In this document: piece after piece, positions 1-8,444 of the stretch | How the letters are laid out: each line of letters opens with the position of its first letter | Numbering within the stretch: the stretch's first letter is position 1 | Source: Bacteroidales bacterium | GTDB lineage: Bacteria; Bacteroidota; Bacteroidia; Bacteroidales; P3 | Assembly (NCBI GenBank): GCA_017550405.1 | Contig: JAFZPH010000054.1 | Location: 1-64,000 of the forward strand | Length of the DNA stretch: 64,000 bases | Direction of reading: 5' to 3' | Notes under the pieces: generated by a model | Seen by the model: only the letters and a program-made list of their open reading frames with translations | What the model was told of the DNA's origin: nothing | Database searches by the model: none | Position numbers and translations under genes: made by a program

Positions 1-78
1 AAACTCGAACAGGCGAAAGAACCGAAAAGTGTAAACCGATACCGTGATGGTGTAAGCCGGATTAGGGATATGGCCTAA
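1..78 (+). CDS. Possible 3' end of an upstream gene (partial)
   Basis: The frame beginning at base 1 stays open for 25 codons and ends at a TAA. It encodes a charged tail ending in SRIRDMA. The other two + frames close sooner. A 25-codon open frame is weak evidence, the family is not recognisable, and it may be non-coding sequence upstream of the capsule promoter. Confidence 0.22.
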   Translation, partial: KLEQAKEPKSVNRYRDGVSRIRDMA

Positions 79-196
79 ATATTGTAAACCAATTCAGTTT
101 AACCGTCCCAAATCTGTCAACCAATTCTAGGGAAAGTCATAGTACCTCATTTATAAAAATATGGGTGAAAAAGATTCTTAATTTAAAAAAAAAATG

Positions 197-204
197 TATC
201 TTTG
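197..204 (+). promoter_or_regulatory. Bacteroidota -7 promoter box of the capsule locus
   Basis: TATCTTTG matches the Bacteroidota -7 consensus TAnnTTTG. It follows an AT-rich stretch and lies 32 bases before the leader reading frame and 177 bases before the antiterminator start. It is the only strong promoter box seen ahead of the 29-kb polysaccharide locus, so it is the likely main promoter. Confidence 0.7.
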
Positions 205-235
205 CATTTAGGAATTTCGGTGCATTATTCATATA

Positions 236-370
236 ATGGACAGAGATTTGGTGGATTACGCATTATGCCCTTGGATAGGGGCAAGCGTTGAATGGGTACT
301 AAATAGCCCAAAATCTTCCAAGAGCTTCTTGCCGATGCAGGAGGAAGTGGAAGAATTGGCACAAAAATAA
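236..370 (+). CDS. Leader small protein (44 aa), unknown
   Basis: An ATG-started frame of 45 codons sits wholly within the leader between the promoter box and the UpxY-like gene, and stops 10 bases before that gene's ATG. The product is acidic and non-repetitive, with a Trp-containing first half, an SPKSSKSFLPM segment and an acidic Glu-rich end. It has no signal peptide or membrane helix. The tight spacing to the antiterminator suggests co-translation. It could be a genuine small protein or a leader peptide that tunes expression of the next gene. I do not recognise a family. Confidence 0.45.
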   Translation: MDRDLVDYALCPWIGASVEWVLNSPKSSKSFLPMQEEVEELAQK

Positions 371-380
371 CAGTGAAACA

Positions 381-911
381 ATGGCACTTGCGGTGAACAA
401 TCAGGGAAAAAACACAGTGAATGACGAGACGAATACCAGATGGTATGCCGCAAGGGTTTTGTACAACAGAGTCCGACCGATACGCGACAGGCTGGCCACC
501 GACAGTGTTGAGTCCTTTGTGCCGGAAATCATCGGTTCGCTTGTGTTCATCAAGGCAACAAGAGATTATATCGGGATGCTGGAGCAGGACTATTTCAACC
601 GCATGTGGTTATACCGAGACCCATTGACGCATAAGCCCTCCCCCATTCCCGACAAGGAGATGGAAGTATTCGTCTTCGTATGCACAGCAGGACGCCGGGG
701 GTTGACCTTTCTGGGCGACGACAAAGCGGAATATCACCAAGGCGACCGGGTGAGGGTGACGGATGGTACATTCAAAGGGGCGGAAGGCCATATCGTGAGG
801 ATTAAGAAAGACCGCCGTCTGGTGGTCACCATACGCGGTGTGGCAGCAGTGGCCACGACATTCATCCACCCCCAGTTCCTTGAACCGGTAGCAATGCCCG
901 ACAACGAATAA
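381..911 (+). CDS. UpxY/NusG-like transcription antitermination protein
   Basis: The 176-residue protein has a NusG N-terminal (NGN) domain beginning at the WYAARV segment (residues 21-26). It also has a C-terminal KOW domain from about residue 120 (GDRVRV, then GAEGHIVRI). This is the layout of the specialised NusG paralogues (UpxY, RfaH-like) that ride on RNA polymerase and prevent premature termination in long polysaccharide operons. It is the first full gene of the locus, downstream of a Bacteroidota promoter, with a 56-base gap to the sugar transferase. The ATG at 381 is the only sensible start, because the NGN domain needs almost the whole frame. In Bacteroides such proteins act on their own locus; that it does so here is inferred from position. 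Confidence 0.88.
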   Translation: MALAVNNQGKNTVNDETNTRWYAARVLYNRVRPIRDRLATDSVESFVPEIIGSLVFIKATRDYIGMLEQDYFNRMWLYRDPLTHKPSPIPDKEMEVFVFVCTAGRRGLTFLGDDKAEYHQGDRVRVTDGTFKGAEGHIVRIKKDRRLVVTIRGVAAVATTFIHPQFLEPVAMPDNE

Positions 912-967
912 CAGACACATACAATACGACATGGGCTGACACAGGTCAGTCGATTATATAGAACGAT

Positions 968-2152
968 ATGAGAAAACCACTATTCCCTCTCGACCCGATA
1001 AAGGCCCGGTATTATTATCCCGGCAAAAATTTTACTGAGACGGGGAGTGAGGGATGCGATAAACTTGACCCGGAAACAATTGAGGACGAAGACGTGAAGC
1101 GGATGTTTCTGGAGGTGGAGACAGAGCCTATCAAGCAGGTCTATCGTTGGATGATGGACCATCGCGACGAGTTTGCCCCGACCACATTGGTGCTCGGGCT
1201 GAAAAACAACGGCAGAGACCCGATACCCGAACGCGAAAACGGGGAGCCATACCATGCCATTCTGGTTCAGCGTCCCTTGCACACAGTGTATGAGTTAGAC
1301 ATCTTCCTCGCCAATGTAAACAGGCATCTGTCGGACGGCGGCTATCTGGTGTGCAACTGCCGCACCTCGTCGGTAAAGAAGGCTGTAATATACCATCGCT
1401 ACCCCAGAGGAATAAACAGGCTATACTATGGTTTCCACTATGTGTGGCACCGTGTGTTTCCCAAAATCAAAGGTCTGAAAAACATCTATTTTGCTGTCAC
1501 TAAAGGTCGCAACAGGACCTTCCACCGAGTGGAGATTCTGGGAAGGCTTTACCATGCAGGATTCGAAGTGGAGTATGAAAGCACTGCCCATGGCGAATTC
1601 AGGGTGATAGCACGCAAAGCGAAAGACCCCATAACCGAAGGAACACCGAGTTCATCTCCCATTGCCAAGCTGGAGCGTGTGGGCAAAAAAGGCAAGATCA
1701 TCACTGTATACAAGTTCCGCACGATGTATTCCTACAGCGAATACCTGCAGGAGTATGTCTACGAACACCGGAGACTGGACAAAACGGGTAAGTTTTACCA
1801 TGACTACAGGGTGAATGCGATGGGGGCTCTGCTCCGCAAAACCTGGCTGGATGAACTGCCGATGGTGGTGAATATGCTGAAAGGAGAGATGAAACTGGTG
1901 GGTGTAAGACCCTTGTCTCGACAGTTTTTCAGCCTCTATACCCCCGAGATGCAGGAATTGCGCACAAAAACCAAACCCGGCCTGCTTCCGCCACTCTATT
2001 ATGAGAAGGAGCAGCCCGACACTCTGGAAGGCATCCAAGAATCGGAACGCCGCTACCTGGAAGCTTACCTCAAACACCCTTTGCGTACAGACTGGAAATA
2101 CTTCTGGGGCATACTGGGAAACATTTTTTTGAATCATAAACATTCACACTGA
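968..2152 (+). CDS. Polyprenyl-phosphate sugar phosphotransferase with methyltransferase-like N-terminal half
   Basis: The C-terminal half is a bacterial sugar transferase domain: YKFRTM at about residue 248, DELPM near 295, and VGVRPLS near 310. Such enzymes move a sugar-1-phosphate from a nucleotide sugar onto undecaprenyl phosphate, the first step of lipid-linked glycan assembly at the inner membrane. The N-terminal about 200 residues (GGYLVCNC, then EILGRLYHAGFEV) resemble a degenerate SAM-methyltransferase fold rather than the multi-helix membrane domain of WbaP/WcaJ. The usual hydrophobic re-entrant helix just before the catalytic core is not obvious. This two-part form occurs in Bacteroidales capsule loci. 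It probably primes synthesis of the polymer exported by the next gene. Confidence 0.85.
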   Translation: MRKPLFPLDPIKARYYYPGKNFTETGSEGCDKLDPETIEDEDVKRMFLEVETEPIKQVYRWMMDHRDEFAPTTLVLGLKNNGRDPIPERENGEPYHAILVQRPLHTVYELDIFLANVNRHLSDGGYLVCNCRTSSVKKAVIYHRYPRGINRLYYGFHYVWHRVFPKIKGLKNIYFAVTKGRNRTFHRVEILGRLYHAGFEVEYESTAHGEFRVIARKAKDPITEGTPSSSPIAKLERVGKKGKIITVYKFRTMYSYSEYLQEYVYEHRRLDKTGKFYHDYRVNAMGALLRKTWLDELPMVVNMLKGEMKLVGVRPLSRQFFSLYTPEMQELRTKTKPGLLPPLYYEKEQPDTLEGIQESERRYLEAYLKHPLRTDWKYFWGILGNIFLNHKHSH

Positions 2153-2172
2153 TATTTTCATACCCAATTTAT

Positions 2173-3042
2173 ATGACTGAATCACAAGAGTGGACTACCG
2201 TCATCCAACCGAAAGATAAATTATGGTCGGTTGACTTCAAGGAGTTGTGGGGCTACCGCGACTTGTATACCTTGTTCATCAAAAGGAACATTATCACCCA
2301 ATACAAGCAGACCATCCTGGGCACAATGTGGTTTGTGATACAACCCATTCTGACAGTGCTGATGTACATGGTAGTGTTTGGCGGCATCGCAGGCATCGCC
2401 ACCGACGGTATACCCCAGCCGCTGTTCTATCTGGCCGGTACATGCATGTGGCAGTACTTTTCCGACTGCCTAAGCAAGACTTCGAACACGTTTGTGACGA
2501 ACAGCGGTCTGTTCGGCAAGGTGTACTTCCCGCGCTTGATAGTGCCCGTAGCCAATGTAACATCGAACCTGTTGCGTTTCGGTATACAACTAGGGCTCTT
2601 TGTGGTTGTGTATATCGTGTATAGCATCATTGGATGCCCAGCGTCGATGAATTGGTACGCGCTGCTATTCCCCGTGCTTGTGTTGATGATGGCCGGTCTG
2701 TCCTTGGGATTCGGCATTCTGATTTCGAGCATGACCACCAAGTACCGCGACCTGCAGATTCTGTTCACCTTCATCCTTCAGTTGTGGATGTATGCAACGC
2801 CTATTGTCTACCCGCTCAGTCTGGTGAAAGGAAAAACCGCCGCTGGCATTGACCTTTACACTGTGATGCACCTCAATCCTGTGACCCCTGTTCTGGAAAC
2901 CTTCAAATACGGCGTATTGGGAGCCGGCGAGTTCATCGGCTGGGGTTGGCTGGCATATAGTTTTGTGTTCATGGTGATATTGCTGATATTCGGTGTTGTG
3001 ATTTTCAATAAGACGCAGAAGAGTTTCATGGACACTGTTTAA
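2173..3042 (+). CDS. wzm: ABC-2 type polysaccharide export permease (Wzm/KpsM/TagG family)
   Basis: This 289-residue protein has six hydrophobic segments and the N-terminal cytoplasmic motif of the family (ELWGYRDLYTLFIKRNI, then YKQTILGTMWF at about residues 46-56). Wzm-type permeases pair with a Wzt ATPase to move a finished lipid-linked polysaccharide across the inner membrane. The partner ATPase lies downstream at 5219, separated only by the GDP-fucose genes. It starts 20 bases after the sugar transferase. The length is normal and all conserved regions appear intact. Confidence 0.9.
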   Translation: MTESQEWTTVIQPKDKLWSVDFKELWGYRDLYTLFIKRNIITQYKQTILGTMWFVIQPILTVLMYMVVFGGIAGIATDGIPQPLFYLAGTCMWQYFSDCLSKTSNTFVTNSGLFGKVYFPRLIVPVANVTSNLLRFGIQLGLFVVVYIVYSIIGCPASMNWYALLFPVLVLMMAGLSLGFGILISSMTTKYRDLQILFTFILQLWMYATPIVYPLSLVKGKTAAGIDLYTVMHLNPVTPVLETFKYGVLGAGEFIGWGWLAYSFVFMVILLIFGVVIFNKTQKSFMDTV

Positions 3043-3084
3043 CGTTTGCAAGAGCGAGAGAGTCCTCTAATTAATTTGAGTGCG

Positions 3085-4206
3085 ATGAAAAGAGCATTGA
3101 TTACAGGCATCACAGGGCAGGACGGAAGCTATCTGTCCGAATTCTTGCTGGAAAAGGGATACGAAGTGCACGGTGTTATCCGACGGTCGTCGGTAGACTA
3201 TCGCGAACGCATAGCACATTTGGAAGGTCATCCTTGTTTCCATCTCCACTATGGCGACTTAGGTGACACCCTCAGCATGGTGCAGACGGTAGGCAAGGTG
3301 AAGCCCGACGAAGTCTACAATCTTGCTGCACAAAGCCACGTACAGGTTAGTTTCGACGCACCTGAATACACTGCCAATGTCGACGCGACAGGTGTACTGA
3401 GGATTCTGGAGGCCGTTCGTCAATGTGGACTTGAAAAGAGCTGCCGTATTTATCAGGCTAGTACGTCTGAGCTATATGGACGCGTGGAACAGGTGCCACA
3501 AAACGAAGAGACTCCCTTCCACCCCTACAGTCCTTATGCGGTGGCAAAACTCTATGGCTATTGGATAGTGAAGGAATACCGTGAAGCATATGGCATGTTC
3601 TGCTGCAATGGTATCCTGTTCAACCACGAGAGTGAACGGCGGGGAGAAACTTTCGTCACCCGCAAGATCACCCTTGCTGCCGCCCGCATCCGTCAAGGGA
3701 AGCAGGAGAAACTGTATCTTGGCAACCTATCGTCGCTACGCGATTGGGGATATGCCAAAGATTATGTAGAATGTATGTGGATGATACTGCAACACCCTCA
3801 GCCCGATGACTTTGTTATCGCAACAGGCGAGCAGCACACCGTACGTGAATTCTGCACACGTGCATTCTGCCACGTAGGTATCCAGCTTGAGTGGCAGGGA
3901 GAGGGTGCCGAGGAAACGGGCATCTGTAGAGCTGTGACAGGTGCACTGGGCGCGAGCGACAGTCTGGTGGGGAAAGTGCTGGTCGAGGTGAGTCCCGACT
4001 TCTATCGTCCAACCGATGTTGTGAACTTGTTAGGCGACCCATCGAAAGCTCGACGTCTTTTGGGTTGGAATCCTCAAAAGACCCCCTTCGACAAATTGGT
4101 GAAAATCATGGTGGAAAGTGATATGGCCAAGGTAGCATCCGACGCTGCCGCAGCACATGTGAGATGCAATCTGGCCGAATATTTGGAGAAAGGTATTGTC
4201 AAATGA
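3085..4206 (+). CDS. gmd: GDP-mannose 4,6-dehydratase
   Basis: The enzyme converts GDP-D-mannose to GDP-4-keto-6-deoxy-D-mannose, the first step to GDP-L-fucose. The extended SDR fold is clear: nucleotide-binding [10 protein letters not shown] at residues 6-15, ASTSELYG, the catalytic Tyr-x3-Lys in [10 protein letters not shown], and [13 protein letters not shown] set the start at the ATG at 3085 because the Rossmann motif begins five residues later; a TTG 39 bases upstream would add only a non-homologous stub. The stop overlaps the start of fcl by an ATGA, so the two are translationally coupled. The 373-residue length is typical. Confidence 0.95.
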   Translation: MKRALITGITGQDGSYLSEFLLEKGYEVHGVIRRSSVDYRERIAHLEGHPCFHLHYGDLGDTLSMVQTVGKVKPDEVYNLAAQSHVQVSFDAPEYTANVDATGVLRILEAVRQCGLEKSCRIYQASTSELYGRVEQVPQNEETPFHPYSPYAVAKLYGYWIVKEYREAYGMFCCNGILFNHESERRGETFVTRKITLAAARIRQGKQEKLYLGNLSSLRDWGYAKDYVECMWMILQHPQPDDFVIATGEQHTVREFCTRAFCHVGIQLEWQGEGAEETGICRAVTGALGASDSLVGKVLVEVSPDFYRPTDVVNLLGDPSKARRLLGWNPQKTPFDKLVKIMVESDMAKVASDAAAAHVRCNLAEYLEKGIVK

Positions 4207-5144
4207 ACAGCGACTCGAAGATATACGTAGCAGGTCACCGTGGGATGGTGGGCTCAGCCATTGTGCGTGAACTGAGACGGAAAGGATACAACAACCTTAT
4301 TCTACGCACCCATGCGGAGCTTGACTTATGCCGTCAGGACAAAGTCGAACAATTCTTCGCAAACGAACGTCCCGAATACGTCTTCCTCGCCGCGGCCAAA
4401 GTGGGAGGAATTATTGCCAACCAGACGGCACCGGCCGACTTTATGTACCAGAACATGATGCTGGAGATGAACGTTATCCATGCGGCATGGCAGAACGAAT
4501 GCAAGCGACTGGAGTTCCTCGGCTCAAGCTGCATCTACCCCCGTCTGGCACCTCAGCCCATGCGTGAAGACTGCCTCCTCACCTCACCGTTGGAACCCAC
4601 CAACGAAGCCTATGCTCTTGCAAAGATATCCGGACTCAAATATTGCGAATACCTGAACCGCCAATACGGTACCGACTACATCAGCGTAATGCCTACCAAC
4701 CTTTACGGCCCCAACGACAACTACCACCCCGAACACAGCCATGTACTACCTGCCCTCATTCGCCGATTCCACGAAGCCAAAGAGTCCGGCCTGCGCGAAG
4801 TAGTATGCTGGGGCGACGGCAGTCCCCTTAGAGAATTTCTCTATGTCGACGACCTTGCCGAACTTGCCCTCCACCTGATGGAACACTACCACGGCAACGA
4901 AACAGTCAATGCCGGCACTGGCAAGGAGATAACCATTAAAGAACTTACCGAGACCGTGGCAAGAATAGTAGGATACGAAGGGATTGTAACGTGGGACACA
5001 TCCCGACCCAACGGAACGCCACGCAAGCTACTCGATGTTAGCAAAGCAACTAAATTGGGATGGGTGGCAAAAACACCCCTCGAAGAGGGAATCCGCCTCA
5101 CCTACCAAGACTTCCTCAACAACCCCATGCGTGCTGAGCGGTAA
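4203..5144 (+). CDS. fcl: GDP-L-fucose synthase (epimerase/reductase)
   Basis: This second enzyme of the fucose pathway epimerises and reduces GDP-4-keto-6-deoxymannose to GDP-L-fucose using NADPH. Visible motifs are the Rossmann GHRGMVGS at residues 9-16, the GSSCIYP serine/cysteine loop, and the Tyr-x3-Lys in [10 protein letters not shown]. At 313 residues it is full length. The ATG at 4203 overlaps the gmd stop. The gmd-fcl pair indicates that the polymer contains L-fucose or a sugar derived from it. Confidence 0.94.
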   Translation: MNSDSKIYVAGHRGMVGSAIVRELRRKGYNNLILRTHAELDLCRQDKVEQFFANERPEYVFLAAAKVGGIIANQTAPADFMYQNMMLEMNVIHAAWQNECKRLEFLGSSCIYPRLAPQPMREDCLLTSPLEPTNEAYALAKISGLKYCEYLNRQYGTDYISVMPTNLYGPNDNYHPEHSHVLPALIRRFHEAKESGLREVVCWGDGSPLREFLYVDDLAELALHLMEHYHGNETVNAGTGKEITIKELTETVARIVGYEGIVTWDTSRPNGTPRKLLDVSKATKLGWVAKTPLEEGIRLTYQDFLNNPMRAER

Positions 5145-5218
5145 CAAACACAGCAGACCCAAGATTCAACAAGATACGACACACAAAAACCTCAGAACAT
5201 AAAACCTAACACAACACG

Positions 5219-6460
5219 ATGTCAACGGCAATAGAATTCAACAATATCTCCAAGCAATACCGGCTTGGCCTTGTATCCACTCGTACACTCAACCACGACC
5301 TCAAACGTTGGTGGACCGTCAATGTGCTCCGCAAAGAAGACCCCTACCTGAAGATAGGCGAAGTGAACGACCGTGCCACCAAGGGTGAGAGCGAATATGT
5401 ATGGGCTCTCCGCGACATCAGCTTCAAGGTGGAACAAGGAGACGTTGTTGGGATTATCGGGCGGAACGGTGCAGGCAAAAGCACCCTGCTCAAGATACTC
5501 TCCAAAGTCACCGGCCCTACAACAGGAACCATTCGTGCACGGGGACGCATAGGCTCCTTGCTCGAAGTGGGTACGGGATTCCACCAGGAGATGACAGGAC
5601 GTGAAAACATTTTCCTCAACGGTGCCATTCTCGGTATGACCAAATCTGAGATTGCCCGCAAACTGGATGAGATTGTAGACTTCAGCGGCTGCGAACGATA
5701 TATCGACACCCCCGTCAAACGATACAGCTCAGGTATGTCCGTCCGTCTCGGATTTGCCGTTGCGGCCTTCCTCGACCCCGAGATATTGGTTGTTGACGAA
5801 GTCCTTGCCGTAGGCGATGCCGAATTCCAGAAAAAGGCCATCGGCAAGATGCAGGACGTCAGCCGCAGCGAGGGACGCACAGTCCTGTTCGTAAGCCACA
5901 ACATGGTGAGCATCCAACAACTATGTCACACCGGCCTGCTACTCAAAAACGGTATGATAGAGACCTCCGGCCCCATATCCGATGTTGTGAACATCTACCT
6001 CAGCAATATCAAGACTGTCAACGACTACAACCGTCATGGCAACGGTGCCGTAAAGACCACGGACTTTAAAACAAGTGCCACCCGTGTAGATGTAGGACAC
6101 GACATAGAGGTTGATTTCGATATTGAAGCCTATCAACATGTCGACATCCTCGAAGCCGAAATCGAAATAAAAGACTCCAACGGCCAAAACCTTGCCAACA
6201 TCTCAAACACCGATGCCGGCACCCTCATCAAACCCATGGAAAAGGGCGAAAAACGCCACTTCCATTGCCTAATCAAAAACATCAACTTCGCCCCCGGCAA
6301 CTACACCGCCAACATCTGGCTGGGAAGCCCTTATGCAACCTACGACAAAGTGGAGGACTGCATACGTTTCAACGTCATACAAACCGAAGAATTCATCCTT
6401 CGTCCCATTCCCTATTATTCCTCCTATCGTGTGATACTACAATCAGAATGGGACATCTGA
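5219..6460 (+). CDS. wzt: Polysaccharide ABC transporter ATPase with Wzt-type substrate-binding domain
   Basis: Residues 1-250 form an ABC ATPase of the Wzt/TagH kind: Walker A GRNGAGKST near residue 81, the variant signature YSSGMS near 169, Walker B LVVDEVLAVGD near 190, and the switch His in FVSHNM. Residues 250-413 form an extra beta-rich domain like the C-terminal domain of O9a-type Wzt proteins, which recognises the non-reducing end of the finished chain. Its presence suggests that the chain carries a terminal cap or modification that licenses export. It works with the Wzm-type permease at 2173. It is followed after 22 bases by the ATP-grasp gene. Confidence 0.9.
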   Translation: MSTAIEFNNISKQYRLGLVSTRTLNHDLKRWWTVNVLRKEDPYLKIGEVNDRATKGESEYVWALRDISFKVEQGDVVGIIGRNGAGKSTLLKILSKVTGPTTGTIRARGRIGSLLEVGTGFHQEMTGRENIFLNGAILGMTKSEIARKLDEIVDFSGCERYIDTPVKRYSSGMSVRLGFAVAAFLDPEILVVDEVLAVGDAEFQKKAIGKMQDVSRSEGRTVLFVSHNMVSIQQLCHTGLLLKNGMIETSGPISDVVNIYLSNIKTVNDYNRHGNGAVKTTDFKTSATRVDVGHDIEVDFDIEAYQHVDILEAEIEIKDSNGQNLANISNTDAGTLIKPMEKGEKRHFHCLIKNINFAPGNYTANIWLGSPYATYDKVEDCIRFNVIQTEEFILRPIPYYSSYRVILQSEWDI

Positions 6461-6482
6461 TTATTGAGTTCCTAATGCATTC

Positions 6483-7514
6483 ATGATTGACATAAACACC
6501 CGCCAAGTGAACATCCTATTTACATCAGCCGGACGCCGGACATACATCATCCATTATTTCCAGCAAGCCCTACAGGGCAAAGGCAAAGTATTTGCCTCCA
6601 ACAGCATTTACACCTACACCCTCGGGCAAGCCGACGGCCATACCCTTACCCCCGAAATCTACAACCCTGACTACATCCCCTTCCTCCTTCAATACTGCAA
6701 AGAAAACAGCATAACCGCCATTATTCCGCTGTTCGACATTGACCTGCCCATTCTCGCCAAACACCGCACCCTCTTCGAACAAGAAGGTATCACACTCATC
6801 GTATCGGACTACCAAGTCGCCCAGACATGCAACGACAAGTGGGCCACCTACCAACTACTCAAACAGGCTGGTCTGAACCAGCCGCCTACTTTCCTCAGCC
6901 TGGCTGATGCCACAAAAGCCCTCTGCTCGGGAGCCATTGAGTTCCCCCTCATCGTCAAACCACGTTGGGGAATGGGGTCCATCGGCATTTACACTACTCG
7001 AAACCGCGAAGAACTCAATGTCTTGTATGCCAAATTACGTAATGACATTTGGGATACCGCTCTCCGCTTCGAATCTGCCGCCGACAAAGAAGCCAGCATC
7101 ATCATCCAACAACAGATCAAAGGCCAGGAATACGGCATTGAGATACTCAACGACCTCCAAGGCCACTATGCAGCCACCTTCGCCAAAAAGAAGATTGCTA
7201 TGCGCTCTGGCGAGACAGATGTAGCCGAGACCGTCGACCCCACACCTTTCCTGCCCATCGCACAAACATTGTCGTCGCAACTCAAGCATCGTGCCATGCT
7301 TGATGTAGACTGTTTCGTCTCCCCCACTGGAGACATTACGGTACTCGAAATGAATTGTCGCTTCGGCGGTCAATACCCGTTTACTCATAATGCCGGTGTC
7401 AATGTCCCCTTGCAACTCGTCCGTTGGCTACAAGGGCAGCCTACCGACCCCACGCTGCTCACCCAGCGTTGTGGCGTCCGCAGCTGCAAGGACATCAACC
7501 CAGTCATCTTTTAA
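6483..7514 (+). CDS. ATP-grasp ligase (carbamoyl-phosphate synthetase-like fold)
   Basis: The 343-residue protein has a preATP-grasp Rossmann-like start (VNILFTSAGRR). It then shows the ATP-grasp core: PLIVKPRWGMGSIGI around residues 158-172, EYGIEI, and the metal-binding LEMNCRFGGQYPF near 285. ATP-grasp enzymes join a carboxylate to an amine or thiol through an acyl-phosphate. In polysaccharide loci they are thought to amidate sugars or attach amino acids, but the substrate here cannot be read from sequence. It is closely packed (6 bases) with the glycosyltransferase that follows and lies upstream of the adenylation/carrier genes, so a role in decorating the glycan is a reasonable inference. 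Confidence 0.82.
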   Translation: MIDINTRQVNILFTSAGRRTYIIHYFQQALQGKGKVFASNSIYTYTLGQADGHTLTPEIYNPDYIPFLLQYCKENSITAIIPLFDIDLPILAKHRTLFEQEGITLIVSDYQVAQTCNDKWATYQLLKQAGLNQPPTFLSLADATKALCSGAIEFPLIVKPRWGMGSIGIYTTRNREELNVLYAKLRNDIWDTALRFESAADKEASIIIQQQIKGQEYGIEILNDLQGHYAATFAKKKIAMRSGETDVAETVDPTPFLPIAQTLSSQLKHRAMLDVDCFVSPTGDITVLEMNCRFGGQYPFTHNAGVNVPLQLVRWLQGQPTDPTLLTQRCGVRSCKDINPVIF

Positions 7515-7520
7515 CCCCCC

Positions 7521-8444
7521 ATGCCTACACCAGCATCCACACAGCCTCTCGTCAGCATCTGCTGCCTTGCCTTTAACCAGAAAGACTACATCAGTCAGGC
7601 AATAGAAGGCATGCTCATGCAACAGACCACCTTCCCCACCGAAATCATCATCCACGACGACGCTTCCACTGACGGCACAGACCAGATAATACGCCAATAC
7701 GTAGAGCAATATCCCGGACGAATCACCGCCTCTTTCGAGGAAACCAACCAATACTCAGCAGGCTACAAAGGCCGCATGGCTGTCACATTCCTCTATCCCC
7801 ACGCAAAAGGGGAATATATCGCCTACTGCGAAGGAGACGACTACTGGACCGACCCCCTCAAACTTCAGAAACAAGTCGACTTCATGCAGTCGCACCCCGA
7901 CTACTCGGTCTGTTTCCACCGCTGCACACACCTCAACATGGTAAACGGCACAACCTCCCCCGACCTCTGCCAGAACCTTATACCCCAAGGAGAACAAGGT
8001 GTCGACATCACACTCGACATGTTTTTTGCCGACTGGATAACACAACCCCTCACTATGCTCATGCGCAAAAGCATGTTCAGCTACACTTGGCAAAAAAAAT
8101 ACAAATACTATCGCGACTCACACGAAATCTATCACCTCTTGCTTGCAGGACGCGGACGGCTTATGGCCTTTGACGGTGGGGTCTACCGCATCCACCCCTC
8201 TGGCATCGCCTCTCTCAACACACCTCAACAATACTGCGAGAACTACCTCCCTCTCGACCGGGAATTCTTCCACGTCACCCGCAGTTCCCACGCCCGACGT
8301 ATCTACTGCCAAACACTACAGTCCTGTTCCGAATACTATACCAATATCAACAAGGCCAAAGCACTCCGCTTTGCGCTTACCCAATTCTTCCTCAACTGGA
8401 AATACAAAACCCTCTTTAAAAACATCAGCAGAATATACAGATGA
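7521..8444 (+). CDS. Family 2 glycosyltransferase
   Basis: This is a GT-A fold enzyme of 307 residues. The N-terminal nucleotide-sugar site is seen as VSICCLAFNQKDYISQAIEG and IIIHDDASTDGT, and the acidic DxD-like metal site as YCEGDDYWTDP near residue 110. There is no membrane segment. It should transfer one sugar to the growing chain on the cytoplasmic face; donor and linkage are unknown. Its stop overlaps the start of the adenylation enzyme by ATGA, so the two are translated together. Confidence 0.9.
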   Translation: MPTPASTQPLVSICCLAFNQKDYISQAIEGMLMQQTTFPTEIIIHDDASTDGTDQIIRQYVEQYPGRITASFEETNQYSAGYKGRMAVTFLYPHAKGEYIAYCEGDDYWTDPLKLQKQVDFMQSHPDYSVCFHRCTHLNMVNGTTSPDLCQNLIPQGEQGVDITLDMFFADWITQPLTMLMRKSMFSYTWQKKYKYYRDSHEIYHLLLAGRGRLMAFDGGVYRIHPSGIASLNTPQQYCENYLPLDREFFHVTRSSHARRIYCQTLQSCSEYYTNINKAKALRFALTQFFLNWKYKTLFKNISRIYR

